From: Oscillospiraceae bacterium
GTDB taxonomy: Bacteria > Bacillota > Clostridia > Oscillospirales > Ruminococcaceae
Assembly (NCBI GenBank): GCA_012520915.1
Contig: JAAYNJ010000017.1
Location: forward strand, 124,001 to 188,000
Direction: 5' to 3'
Length of the DNA stretch: 64,000 bases
In this document: piece by piece, positions 40,240-48,738 of the stretch
Position numbering within the stretch: position 1 is the stretch's first letter
Layout: every line of letters begins with the position of its first letter
Position numbers and translations under genes: made by a program
Notes under the pieces: model-generated
What the model saw: only the letters and a program-made list of their open reading frames with translations
Told to the model about the DNA's origin: nothing
Databases searched by the model: none

Positions 40240-40799
40240 AAGAACCGGAAAGAACGGCTATCATTGAAGCCTTGCTCTTTGCCTTAGCCGAACCGATAGA
40301 AGCTGAAAAAATTTCCGAAGTTGTCGGTTGTGAAGTGGGCGAAGCGGTGTCTGCAATAGAAAAACTCAAAACAAAGCTTGAGCGGGAGAACAGGGGAATT
40401 AGGATTCTCAAACTGGCGGGCAGATACCAGATGTCGACCGCCGACGAATTTAAGGAATATGTGGAAAAAGCTCTCGACAACAGGAGAAACACCCCTCTTT
40501 CGCAGGCGGCTTTGGAGGTTTTGTCCATCATTGCCTACAATCAGCCGGTGTCCCGTTCCTTTATTGACAGGATAAGAGGCGTTGACAGTTCTTCTTCCGT
40601 GTCAAACCTGCTGTCAAAGGATTTGATAACGGAGGCGGGGAGACTCGACCTTCCCGGAAGACCTGTCAGTTTCAAGACCACTGATACCTTTCTTCGATGT
40701 TTCGGGTTGTCCGACTTAACTCAGCTTCCCCCAGTACATCAGGAAAATCTGGAGTTTTCCGATGCTTCTTCTACCGAAGGCGGTGAGGAAACGGTTTGA
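40236..40799 (+). CDS. scpB: segregation and condensation protein B
   Basis: A 187-residue ScpB, the second accessory subunit of the SMC complex. Two winged-helix domains: the first starts IIEALLFALAEPIEAEKISE (residue 8), the second contains LSQAALEVLSIIAYNQPVSR near residue 88 and the IRGVDSSSSVSNLLSKDLI region near residue 112. The C-terminal tail is acidic and short. The TTG start overlaps scpA and the end overlaps the DUF2953 gene, each by four bases (TTGA). Confidence 0.95.
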   Translation: MKEPERTAIIEALLFALAEPIEAEKISEVVGCEVGEAVSAIEKLKTKLERENRGIRILKLAGRYQMSTADEFKEYVEKALDNRRNTPLSQAALEVLSIIAYNQPVSRSFIDRIRGVDSSSSVSNLLSKDLITEAGRLDLPGRPVSFKTTDTFLRCFGLSDLTQLPPVHQENLEFSDASSTEGGEETV

Positions 40800-41458
40800 A
40801 ATATCTGTTATACATTTTGATTTCAATTCCCGGTATTATAATTTTTCTTTTAATTGCCGCGCTTTTGCTGTTGGCGGTTCCCGTTACCGTGAGAATAAGG
40901 TATGCGGACAAAAAGTTTACTGCATATGCGAGGGTCCTCTTTTTACGATTTAATCTGATGAAACTAAGAAAGTCTGCGGAAAAGAAAAAAGCGATAAAGG
41001 AGAAAAAGGAGAAAGGGAAGAAGGAAAAGAAAAAGACCGATTTTAAGAATGTGCTTCAGACCGCAAAAGATATGAAGCAGCCGATAATTCGGTTTTTGAA
41101 GACCGTTCTAAAGAGTATAACCGTTAAGTTCAAAACCCTGCGTCTCGTTGCGAGGGGGGAAGACGCCGGCAAGGCGGGAATGAACGCCGGCCTTATATGG
41201 TCTTCGATGGGGGTTGTCTGCAATTTCCTGGATAAGCTCATAAAACTTGATTGTAAAAAGCTTGAGGTTCTTCCCGATTATTTCGCCACAGGCAAATTGA
41301 GAGAAAAAATTGATTGTAAAATAACCCTGTCGCCGATTATAATTGTCTATGCGGCATTGAGATTGGCGTTAAACTATTTCAAATTTAAAGGGATTGAAAA
41401 AAGCCCGAAAAGAGCGAAAACACTAAACAGCAAGAATGTTGGAGGATCATATGTCTGA
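40796..41458 (+). CDS. DUF2953 membrane protein
   Basis: A 220-residue protein with an N-terminal membrane helix (about residues 5-28), a lysine-rich segment (residues 58-82, with many KEKK repeats), and a C-terminal DUF2953 domain (about 110-205) including LIWSSMGVVCNFLDKLI. The family is found in spore-forming Firmicutes and often lies beside gerW/ytfJ, as here. Function is unknown; a role around sporulation or the envelope is suggested by the neighbours. Confidence 0.82.
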   Translation: MKYLLYILISIPGIIIFLLIAALLLLAVPVTVRIRYADKKFTAYARVLFLRFNLMKLRKSAEKKKAIKEKKEKGKKEKKKTDFKNVLQTAKDMKQPIIRFLKTVLKSITVKFKTLRLVARGEDAGKAGMNAGLIWSSMGVVCNFLDKLIKLDCKKLEVLPDYFATGKLREKIDCKITLSPIIIVYAALRLALNYFKFKGIEKSPKRAKTLNSKNVGGSYV

Positions 41459-41846
41459 CGAAAATAAAATGAGTGACACCATACGGATTGCGCTTGAAAA
41501 GTTCAAGGAAATAGCCGGTACCGATACGGTGATCGGAAATGCCATCACTTTGGGTGAGGGGATAACCGCAATACCGGTATCCAAACTTTCTTTCGGCTTC
41601 GGGTCGGGGGGAACCGACCTGCCCGAGAAGGAAGGAAAATCAATTCGTTTCGGCGGAGGCGTAGCAGGCGGTATTTCGATGACACCGCTCGCGTTTCTTG
41701 TTTCCGACGCTGACGGGGTGAGGATACTTCATGTCGATACCAACAAAGCATCGGCAGCGGAAAACATCATTAAAACCGTTCCCGAACTGATAGACAAGCT
41801 CTCCGCGACATTTAAGAAACCGAAAAAAGAAGAATCCGAATCTTAA
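41451..41846 (+). CDS. GerW/YtfJ family sporulation protein
   Basis: A 131-residue member of the GerW (YtfJ) family. The core is IGNAITLGEGITAIPVSKL near residue 25, then a glycine-rich FGFGSGGTD and GGGVAGGISMTPLAFLV near residue 67. In Bacillus subtilis YtfJ is made in the forespore and helps germination-related lysozyme handling. GGAGG lies four to five bases before ATG 41451, which overlaps the DUF2953 stop. Its presence suggests a spore-forming ancestry, though one gene does not prove that this organism makes spores. Confidence 0.9.
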   Translation: MSDENKMSDTIRIALEKFKEIAGTDTVIGNAITLGEGITAIPVSKLSFGFGSGGTDLPEKEGKSIRFGGGVAGGISMTPLAFLVSDADGVRILHVDTNKASAAENIIKTVPELIDKLSATFKKPKKEESES

Positions 41847-41847
41847 A

Positions 41848-42564
41848 TTGAGGATACAGAAATACCTCTCCGACATAGGATTCTGCAGCAGAAGACAGGC
41901 GGAAAAACTGATGTCGGAAGGGAGGATCAAGGTCAACGGCAGAAAGGTAAAGCCCGGCGATAAAGTCGAAAGAGGCGATACCGTATTGGTTGACGGAAGG
42001 CGTGTTGATCGAAAGGAATGCAGGGAGAAGATATATCTCGCACTCTATAAACCGAGGGGATATGTTTCCACTATGCACGATCCTTATGCCGAAAGGTGCG
42101 TAACGGATCTGGTGGCGGAGGAAAACACAAGACTCTACCCCGTAGGCAGACTCGACAAACTCTCCGAGGGGTTGTTGCTGATGACAAACGACGGGGAGTT
42201 TTCCAACCTCGTCTCACACCCCTCGTCAAATATAGAAAAGACTTACCGGGTGACGGTCGCCCCCGCCATGACGCAGGATGATGCCGATAGGATATTTGCC
42301 GGTATTCAACTCGACGACGGAATGGTGTATCCCACCTTTTTCAGGGTAACGGGTGAAAGACCCGGCAGTACGGTTTTTGAGATAACCCTGACGGAGGGGA
42401 GAAACAGGGTGGTGCGACGCATATGTGAGAGCCTGGGGTTAAGCGTGAAGAGGCTTAAGAGAACGGCTGTCGGAAACATAGAGCTCAAAAACCTGAGACC
42501 GGGACAGTACAGAAAATTGTCTGCGGAAGAGGTGGGGCGGTTGAAGAAAACGGCAAAAAAATAA
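41848..42564 (+). CDS. pseudouridine synthase (RluB/RsuA type)
   Basis: A 238-residue RNA pseudouridine synthase. The S4 RNA-binding domain is at the N terminus (RIQKYLSDIGFCSRRQAEKL), followed by the catalytic domain with motif II VGRLDKLSEGLLLMTNDGEF near residue 96 (catalytic Asp in RLD) and a late ITLTEGRNRVVRRICE near residue 178. Members modify position 2605 of 23S rRNA (RluB) or 516 of 16S rRNA (RsuA); the sequence best fits the RluB-like group of Firmicutes, but the site is not certain. TTG start, one base after gerW. Confidence 0.9.
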   Translation: MRIQKYLSDIGFCSRRQAEKLMSEGRIKVNGRKVKPGDKVERGDTVLVDGRRVDRKECREKIYLALYKPRGYVSTMHDPYAERCVTDLVAEENTRLYPVGRLDKLSEGLLLMTNDGEFSNLVSHPSSNIEKTYRVTVAPAMTQDDADRIFAGIQLDDGMVYPTFFRVTGERPGSTVFEITLTEGRNRVVRRICESLGLSVKRLKRTAVGNIELKNLRPGQYRKLSAEEVGRLKKTAKK

Positions 42565-42576
42565 CGGAGAAGAACA

Positions 42577-42999
42577 ATGCTTGAAATTAAGGTGGAAAAA
42601 GACGCAACACAGGTTGAAGGAATAACCGAAGACAGAGAGGGGATGTCGGCATTCGTCGCGACGGAAAACGGCGAAATGATAGGCTACTCTCTTTTTGTAA
42701 TGGGAGATGACAAAGTGATCGACATAAAGTCGCTCCACACTGCGCCGAAGGATTTTGCCTTAGCCGACGGATTGGGCAGAGCGACGATAAACTATGCCGA
42801 TTACTATGGAAACGGACTTTTTAAAATCTCCGGCACGAATGACGAGCTGGTGATATTTGCCGCCATGATCGGAGTCAGGCTGAACGAGGAGTATCTGACG
42901 GAGGACATCTTTGAATCTTCCGGCTCCTGTGGAATGTCGGATTCGGGGGGATGTTCCGGCTCCTGCGACAGTTGCGGTTTATCCGATTTCAAATTTTAG
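42577..42999 (+). CDS. hypothetical protein with GNAT-like fold features and Cys-rich tail
   Basis: A 140-residue protein. The first 115 residues include MSAFVATENGEMIGYSLFVM near residue 26, which resembles the core strands of GNAT acyltransferases, but no full acetyl-CoA site is seen. The C-terminal 25 residues are rich in Gly, Ser and Cys: five cysteines in SCGMSDSGGCSGSCDSCG, including CxxC and CxxxC pairs that could bind metal. GGAGA precedes the ATG. Position between the pseudouridine synthase and yicC suggests co-transcription. No function is known to me. Confidence 0.7.
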   Translation: MLEIKVEKDATQVEGITEDREGMSAFVATENGEMIGYSLFVMGDDKVIDIKSLHTAPKDFALADGLGRATINYADYYGNGLFKISGTNDELVIFAAMIGVRLNEEYLTEDIFESSGSCGMSDSGGCSGSCDSCGLSDFKF

Positions 43000-43024
43000 C
43001 GGATTTTGAAATTTTGGTAGATAT

Positions 43025-43903
43025 ATGATTAAAAGTATGACAGGCTTCGGCAGAGGATTTGAAGCATTTGAAGACATGGAGATTACGGTGGAGATGAGGA
43101 GCGTGAACCACCGGTATCTCGAGGTGTATCAAAGGGTTCCGAGAAGTTGCGGCTTTCTGGAAGACAGCCTCAAAGCGGTTATAAACGAAGAGATAAAAAG
43201 AGGGAAGATTGATCTCAACCTCAAAATAAAATCCAAAGGTAAAGAAGACATCGAAATACTGCCGAATGTGAATCTTGCGAGAAAATATTTTGAGGCGATA
43301 TCGGAAATTGCAAAGGAGCTTGGGGTTAAGAGAGAAGCCAGGCTCGAAACTATAATTAAGTATCCCGACGTGTTGGAAATTTCAGAGGCAGAAGCTGATG
43401 AGGAAAGTCTTACCCGGAAGGTTTTGAAGGTTGTGAAAGATGCCCTTTCGGAACTGGTGGAAATGAGATTGAATGAGGGCAAAGCCCTCAAGGAGGATAT
43501 AGAAGAGAGACTGTCGATGTTGGAGGAAATGGCTTTAAAACTCGACAAAAACTCGACCGAACGCCTTAATCTTTACAGGGAAAGACTGTTTGAAAAGATG
43601 AGCGAGGTTTTGGAAGGCACATCGATAGACGAGAGCAGGATACTGCTGGAAGCCGCCATATATGCCGACAGGTCATCGGTTGAAGAAGAGACGACAAGGT
43701 TAAAGAGTCACTTTTCACAGATGAGGGAGATGCTCAAATCAGATGAACCTGTTGGAAGAAGACTGGACTTTCTCATACAGGAGATGAACAGAGAGGCCAA
43801 CACCATAGGTTCAAAGTGCGGCGGACTTGAAGATACCTCGACTGTTGTGGATATGAAGGCTGAAATAGAAAAAATCAGAGAACAGGTACAGAATATAGAG
43901 TAA
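43025..43903 (+). CDS. YicC/YloC family endoribonuclease
   Basis: A 292-residue YicC family protein, recently recognised as an endoribonuclease involved in RNA turnover. It opens with the family's IKSMTGFGRGFEAFEDMEIT, followed by EMRSVNHRYLEV near residue 27; the C-terminal domain has IDESRILLEAAIYADRSSVEEE near its start and ends with RLDFLIQEMNREANTIGSK near residue 240. The charged central part (about 95-200) is predicted helical. The ribosome-binding site is weak. It precedes remA and gmk, the usual order in Firmicutes. Confidence 0.93.
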   Translation: MIKSMTGFGRGFEAFEDMEITVEMRSVNHRYLEVYQRVPRSCGFLEDSLKAVINEEIKRGKIDLNLKIKSKGKEDIEILPNVNLARKYFEAISEIAKELGVKREARLETIIKYPDVLEISEAEADEESLTRKVLKVVKDALSELVEMRLNEGKALKEDIEERLSMLEEMALKLDKNSTERLNLYRERLFEKMSEVLEGTSIDESRILLEAAIYADRSSVEEETTRLKSHFSQMREMLKSDEPVGRRLDFLIQEMNREANTIGSKCGGLEDTSTVVDMKAEIEKIREQVQNIE

Positions 43904-43907
43904 TAAT

Positions 43908-44162
43908 ATGAAGCTTGTAAATATAGGGTTCGGAAATTTGGTATCAAGAGACAGAATACTGGCGGTTGTTCATCCCGATTCCGCCCCCATAAAAAGGGCA
44001 GTGAAAGAATCATCAGACCGCGGATATCTCATCGATGCGAGTTTCGGGAAAAAGACAAAATCGGTCATAATATTCGATTCGGGTCATATCGTTCTCTCTT
44101 CACTTACCCCCGACAGTATTTTGAAGAGATGCGATGAGGAGGAAGCGATTGAAGAAGTTTGA
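43908..44162 (+). CDS. remA: extracellular matrix regulator RemA (DUF370)
   Basis: An 84-residue protein of the RemA/DUF370 family, a ring-forming DNA-binding regulator that in Bacillus controls biofilm matrix genes and osmoprotection. Conserved features: LVNIGFGNLVSRDRILAVV at the N terminus, PIKRAVKESSDRGYLIDAS near residue 27 and IIFDSGHIVLSSLTPDSI near residue 54. It starts four bases after yicC and its end overlaps the gmk start region by 14 bases. In this organism a matrix role is inferred only from the family. Confidence 0.93.
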   Translation: MKLVNIGFGNLVSRDRILAVVHPDSAPIKRAVKESSDRGYLIDASFGKKTKSVIIFDSGHIVLSSLTPDSILKRCDEEEAIEEV

Positions 44163-44745
44163 TCAAAAATATCTCGTGGTGGTATCAGGACCGTCCGGCT
44201 GCGGCAAGGACACGGTGGTTATGGAACTCATGCACCGGCGACCCGATATTGAGCTCGCCGTTTCGATGACTTCAAGGCCAAAGAGAGATTATGAAATTGA
44301 GGGCAGCCATTATTATTTCGTTTCGAGAGAAGAGTTTGAACACAGAATATCCGAAGGGGAAATGGTGGAGTACACCGAATATGCCGGAAATTATTACGGT
44401 ACCCCTAAAAAGGAGATTGAAGAGAAGCTTGTAAACAGGCAGACGGTGGTGTTGGTAATAGAGTTCAACGGTGCGAAGAAAATCAAGGAGTTGTATCCCG
44501 GATCGCTTCTCGTCTTTATAGTGCCCCCCTCCATCGAAGAACTTGAAAGAAGACTGAGACTCAGAGACACTGAGGAGAACTGGGAGGTCGAAAAAAGGCT
44601 GGAAATAGCCGAAGAAGAACTAAAACACCTTGCGGACTACGATTTTGTTATAGAAAACGTAAAATTCAGAGAATGTGCCAAAAAACTTGAAGATACAATT
44701 GATTTTTGGCAGAACAAAAAGGAGGAAAAACATGATAATACCTGA
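44149..44745 (+). CDS. gmk: guanylate kinase
   Basis: A 198-residue GMP kinase that makes GDP from GMP and ATP. P-loop VVSGPSGCGKDTVVMEL near residue 10 (a Lys-Asp where most have Lys-Ser/Thr-Thr), SMTSRPKRDYEIEGSHYYFV near residue 38 (GMP-binding), and VEYTEYAGNYYGTPKKEIEE near residue 72 are as expected. I use TTG 44149, six bases after GAGGAGG; an in-frame ATG at 44134 lies upstream of that site. It overlaps remA at its start and rpoZ at its end by 14 bases. Confidence 0.94.
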   Translation: MKKFDQKYLVVVSGPSGCGKDTVVMELMHRRPDIELAVSMTSRPKRDYEIEGSHYYFVSREEFEHRISEGEMVEYTEYAGNYYGTPKKEIEEKLVNRQTVVLVIEFNGAKKIKELYPGSLLVFIVPPSIEELERRLRLRDTEENWEVEKRLEIAEEELKHLADYDFVIENVKFRECAKKLEDTIDFWQNKKEEKHDNT

Positions 44746-44923
44746 TATGGAGAAATATATAGGTAATGACGGCAGTGCTTTCGGTCTTGTCGTAGCGATT
44801 GCAAAACGGTCAAGAGACATATTGGAAAAAGCCAACGAAAACAAGGTGAAGTTGCCGGATAAACCGATAAATATAGCCATAGAAGAACTCTGCAACAATA
44901 AAATACAACTTGCAAGAAGATGA
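44732..44923 (+). CDS. rpoZ: DNA-directed RNA polymerase subunit omega
   Basis: A 63-residue omega subunit that helps assemble RNA polymerase. GSAFGLVVAIAKRSRDI near residue 12 is the conserved part, with KPINIAIEEL near residue 46. The ATG at 44732 follows AAGGAGG; the longer frame upstream overlaps gmk without a ribosome site. Its position between gmk and priA is the standard Firmicute order. Its end overlaps priA by four bases. Confidence 0.9.
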   Translation: MIIPDMEKYIGNDGSAFGLVVAIAKRSRDILEKANENKVKLPDKPINIAIEELCNNKIQLARR

Positions 44924-47202
44924 ATCGGCGTTTGACAGATGAAATAAAACGACATCTTGTCGAAGTTGCCGTCTCCGACACATCCGTTAAAAATGACAAA
45001 CTGTACACCTATTCCGTTCCCGAGCATCTGAGAGAACATGTGTCTTTAGGTGCGAGGGTGCTGGTCTCTTTCGGGAGATCAAAGCCGAGAATAGGTGTTA
45101 TTTTGGGTGTTGACACACCCTGCAACATCGATACGGATAATATAAAGGAAATCCTTGAAATCGAAAGGGGAGAACCCGTTTTAAGCGGTGACCTCGTCGA
45201 TTTGGTTTTTTATATCAAAAAAAATACTTTGTGCAGGTACTTTGACGCAATAAAAGCCGTTCTCCCCAAAAACAGCAGACTGATTGTCGACCTTATGGGG
45301 AAATCTCCGACGCTTACCTCCCCCTCCTCGCACCTCGAAACGGTGTATTTGGCAAATGAAGTTGCAAATGAAACTAAATTGACAAAACGGCAGGGAGAGA
45401 TTTACGACACTATAATGTCCGAGAAAAAAGGTATGACCCTGAGACAGATTCGAGCAGAAACGCAGGTGTCTAAAAGCGTGATAGATAAACTGGTGGCAGC
45501 CGGGGCTTTGAGGGGGGAAGAGAGACTCAAAGAACCCGAATTATTTGGGGATGAGCTGGATAAAAACATTGATTTTGAACTCACGCAGAATCAACAGAAA
45601 GCTTTTGACTGCATCTCCGGACGGATTGATAACAAAAAGAGGAATACGACTTTGCTTTACGGCGTCACCGGCAGCGGAAAGACGGTGATATTCGTAAAAC
45701 TCGTGGAGAAGGTGCTGGCAGAAAAAAAGACGGCCGTAGTACTCGTTCCGGAAATCGTTTTGGCTACCCAGATGATTTACAGGCTCAGACGCCTCTTCGG
45801 CGACAGAGTCGGTCTGATTCACAGCTCGCTTTCCGACGGAGAGAGACATATTCAGTGGGAGAGAATAAGAAACGGAGACTGCGACATCGTCGTGGGAACC
45901 CGTTCCGCTATATTTGCGCCGATTAAAAACATCGGAATTATAATAATAGACGAGCATCAGGAACAAAGTTATCTTTCGGAACAGAATCCGAGATACAGTG
46001 CCGTTGAGACCGCGGCATACAGAGCAAAGAAACACGGCGCCCATCTTGTTTTGTCTTCCGCCACCCCCTCAATAGAAAGTTATCACGATGCGGTGAAGGG
46101 AAGAATCAACCTCGTAAGTCTGGAAGAGAGGTATAAGGACATGCCTCTTCCCGATGTGGAGATTATCGACATGAGGGAAGAGATGATGCTTGGAAATTCG
46201 GGACTTATAAGTCTTGAACTCGCGGAAAAAATAAAAGAGCGGATAGCGCGGGGAGAGCAGTGCATATTGCTTTTAAACCGTCGCGGATATAGAACCCTTA
46301 CATTGTGCAGGAGCTGCAGAGAACCGGTAAAGTGCAGATATTGTGACAGTGCGCTTGTCTATCACAAGATAAAAAACAGATTTATCTGCCACATCTGCGG
46401 TTTTTCAAGGAGTTACTTTGACAAGTGTGAGAAATGTGAGGGCGAACTCAGAAACCTCGGAATAGGTACCCAGAAGATTGAAGAACAGCTCGCCGAAGCG
46501 TTTCCCGAAGCGAAAATCATGAGACTCGATTTTGACGCAGTATCTAAAAAAGGATCCGCAGCCGCCAAAATAAAGGCGTTTTCGGAGAGAAAGTACGATA
46601 TCCTCATAGGTACTCAGATGGTTGCAAAGGGACTGGATTTCGACAATGTGACTTTGGTCGGAGTATTGTCGGTGGATCAGCTTTTGCTGATGCCGTCATT
46701 CAGAGCGAATGAGAGAACGTTTTCCATGTTAACCCAGGTGGTCGGGCGAAGCGGCAGGGGAGAAAAAAAGGGGAGTGCGGTTATACAGACGCTCGATCCG
46801 ACAAACAAGGTTATAGAACTTGCGGCAAAACAGGACTACCGTTCCTTTTACGAATGGGAAATAATTTCGAGAAAGGCTCATCTCTACCCGCCTTTTTGCT
46901 CGATAAGTTCTGTCGGAATATTGGGAAAAGACGAGAAAAAGGTTATAAAAGCGTCGGGATATATATTAAAGCTCATTGAAAAAAAGGTCACGGAGGGAGA
47001 GAAGATTCCCATTAGAGTACTCGGTCCCGTTCCAATGAGAGTGTCGTATGCCGGTGACAATTACCGGTACAAACTCACAATAAAGAGTCGCGGAGACGAA
47101 AATTTCGTCGAAATGATGGACGGCGTCACTAAAGAGTACTATGAGAACAGAGAATTCTCCGACGTCAGGATTTATGTCAATTTTTATGACGATTCGGAAT
47201 AA
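44920..47202 (+). CDS. priA: primosomal replication restart helicase PriA
   Basis: A 760-residue PriA, which reloads the replisome at stalled forks. The N-terminal DNA-binding domain is followed by a helicase core with Walker A YGVTGSGKTVIFVKLVEKV near residue 246, motif II IIIIDEHQEQSYLSEQ near residue 345, NPRYSAVETAAYRAKKHGA just after, eight cysteines of the zinc-binding region (CRSCREPVKCRYCDSALV and CHICGF, then CEKCEG) between residues 464 and 508, and motif VI VVGRSGRGEKKG near residue 608. The motif II box reads DEHQ where PriA usually has DEEH. Overlaps rpoZ by four bases. Confidence 0.95.
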   Translation: MNRRLTDEIKRHLVEVAVSDTSVKNDKLYTYSVPEHLREHVSLGARVLVSFGRSKPRIGVILGVDTPCNIDTDNIKEILEIERGEPVLSGDLVDLVFYIKKNTLCRYFDAIKAVLPKNSRLIVDLMGKSPTLTSPSSHLETVYLANEVANETKLTKRQGEIYDTIMSEKKGMTLRQIRAETQVSKSVIDKLVAAGALRGEERLKEPELFGDELDKNIDFELTQNQQKAFDCISGRIDNKKRNTTLLYGVTGSGKTVIFVKLVEKVLAEKKTAVVLVPEIVLATQMIYRLRRLFGDRVGLIHSSLSDGERHIQWERIRNGDCDIVVGTRSAIFAPIKNIGIIIIDEHQEQSYLSEQNPRYSAVETAAYRAKKHGAHLVLSSATPSIESYHDAVKGRINLVSLEERYKDMPLPDVEIIDMREEMMLGNSGLISLELAEKIKERIARGEQCILLLNRRGYRTLTLCRSCREPVKCRYCDSALVYHKIKNRFICHICGFSRSYFDKCEKCEGELRNLGIGTQKIEEQLAEAFPEAKIMRLDFDAVSKKGSAAAKIKAFSERKYDILIGTQMVAKGLDFDNVTLVGVLSVDQLLLMPSFRANERTFSMLTQVVGRSGRGEKKGSAVIQTLDPTNKVIELAAKQDYRSFYEWEIISRKAHLYPPFCSISSVGILGKDEKKVIKASGYILKLIEKKVTEGEKIPIRVLGPVPMRVSYAGDNYRYKLTIKSRGDENFVEMMDGVTKEYYENREFSDVRIYVNFYDDSE

Positions 47203-47254
47203 TATATTCAAACAGCATTTGTTGATTTATTAAAAATTTATCTATATTTTTAGA

Positions 47255-47260
47255 ATATAA
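47255..47260 (+). promoter_or_regulatory. putative -10 element of the def-fmt operon
   Basis: TATAAT at 47255-47260, about 30 bases before def in an AT-rich gap. No clear -35 at standard spacing. Confidence 0.4.
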
Positions 47261-47290
47261 TTACATTGAATAGACAAATACGAGGGAATA

Positions 47291-47791
47291 ATGGCAATAA
47301 GAACGATTTTTAAAGATGAAGACCCTGTTTTGAGAAAAAGGACCAGAACGATTACCGATTTCAATGCGCGGATATCCGAGCTCCTGGACGATATGAGGGA
47401 TACGATGGAGGAGGCTAACGGATTGGGGCTTGCCGCTCCTCAGGTCGGAATATTGAGGAAAGCGGCTATCATTGTCGACGGCGAGGAAATAGTTGAACTG
47501 TTAAACCCCGAATTAATAGACAGCGAGGGTGAGGTTGGAATGGACGAAGGCTGTCTGTCTTTTCCCGGAAAATACGGATATGTTCGTCGGCCTCAAAAGG
47601 TGACGGTAAAGGCGCAGGACAGGAATGGTAATCCTTTTACGAGAGAATTTTCCGATCTGTCCGCCAGAGCGGCTTGTCATGAAATAGACCATTTAAACGG
47701 CATTCTCTTTGTTGATCTGGTGGAAGAGCCTCCCGAAGACAGCGAAGAAGATGCAAAAGGCCGGAATAACCCTGACGGAGAATTGATTTGA
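47291..47791 (+). CDS. def: peptide deformylase
   Basis: A 166-residue metalloenzyme that removes the formyl group from new proteins. The three conserved motifs are complete: GLGLAAPQVG near residue 44, EGCLSFPG near residue 87 (metal-binding Cys) and HEIDHLNG near residue 130 (two metal-binding His and the catalytic Glu). The C-terminal end is acidic and rich in Asn and Asp. Its stop overlaps the fmt start by four bases (TTGA), so the formyl-adding and formyl-removing enzymes are coupled. Confidence 0.97.
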   Translation: MAIRTIFKDEDPVLRKRTRTITDFNARISELLDDMRDTMEEANGLGLAAPQVGILRKAAIIVDGEEIVELLNPELIDSEGEVGMDEGCLSFPGKYGYVRRPQKVTVKAQDRNGNPFTREFSDLSARAACHEIDHLNGILFVDLVEEPPEDSEEDAKGRNNPDGELI

Positions 47792-48738
47792 GAGTTGTTT
47801 ACTTCGGAACACCCGACATAGCGACACTTCCCCTGATTGAAATAGCAAAACACCACGATGTGGCAGGTGTTTATTGCCAGCCCGACAGGAAAACGGGAAG
47901 AAAGGGAATAATTACCCCTCCCGAAGTAAAGGTTGCGGCGGAGAGCCTCGGACTGCCTGTTTTCCAGCCCGAAAAAATCAGGAACGAAGATTTTTTAAGC
48001 GAGCTTAAGGCATTGTCCGCAGATGTGGCGGTGGTGATGGCATACGGCAAAATTATCCCGAAAGAGGCGCTTGCGGTGCCGAGGTACGGGTTTATAAATA
48101 TTCACGCATCACTCCTTCCGAGATGGCGGGGGGCGGCGCCCGTTCAATATGCTCTCATGCACGGCGATAAAAAGACCGGTGTTACGATTATGCAGATGGA
48201 TGAAGGGATAGATACCGGCGACATCATTTCATCTGAGGAAATCGAAATTGCTGCCGAGGATGATGCGAAATCGCTTTTTTCCGCGGTATCGTCTCTGGGA
48301 GCAAAGCTGGTTATCGAAACCCTTCGCGATATTGAAGAAAAAGGTGTTTCAGCTACGCTGCAGAATGAGGAATCGGCGAGCTATGCGGGACTAATCAAAA
48401 GGGAGATGGGACTCTTTTCTTTCTTTGATTCGACCGGGGAAATTTTAGGAAAAGTCAAGGGACTCTGTATTTGGCCGGTCGCTTATTTCAAAAGAGAAGG
48501 CAGCGACATAAAGGTGCATAAAGCCGCCGCTTCCAATCTCTCGGGCAAACCCGGCGAAGTACTGTCGGTAAATCCTCTGATTATCGGAACAAAGGACGGG
48601 TCGCTTGAGATTGTGAAAATCCAGCAGAGCGGAAAGAGGGCGATGAGCGGAGAAGAGTTTTCTCTCGGAAGACGCTTTAAGACGGGAGATTTTATAGATG
48701 AAATATATGGAAGCGCTAACCTGAAAGAGGAGAAATAA
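47788..48738 (+). CDS. fmt: methionyl-tRNA formyltransferase
   Basis: A 316-residue enzyme that formylates initiator Met-tRNA using 10-formyl-tetrahydrofolate. The N-terminal domain starts RVVYFGTPDIATLPLIEI; the catalytic loop is VMAYGKIIPKEAL near residue 87, FINIHASLLPRWRGAAPVQ near residue 104 (catalytic His) and MQMDEGIDTGDII near residue 136. The C-terminal tRNA-binding domain (about 205-310) is present. TTG start, overlapping def. Confidence 0.96.
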   Translation: MRVVYFGTPDIATLPLIEIAKHHDVAGVYCQPDRKTGRKGIITPPEVKVAAESLGLPVFQPEKIRNEDFLSELKALSADVAVVMAYGKIIPKEALAVPRYGFINIHASLLPRWRGAAPVQYALMHGDKKTGVTIMQMDEGIDTGDIISSEEIEIAAEDDAKSLFSAVSSLGAKLVIETLRDIEEKGVSATLQNEESASYAGLIKREMGLFSFFDSTGEILGKVKGLCIWPVAYFKREGSDIKVHKAAASNLSGKPGEVLSVNPLIIGTKDGSLEIVKIQQSGKRAMSGEEFSLGRRFKTGDFIDEIYGSANLKEEK

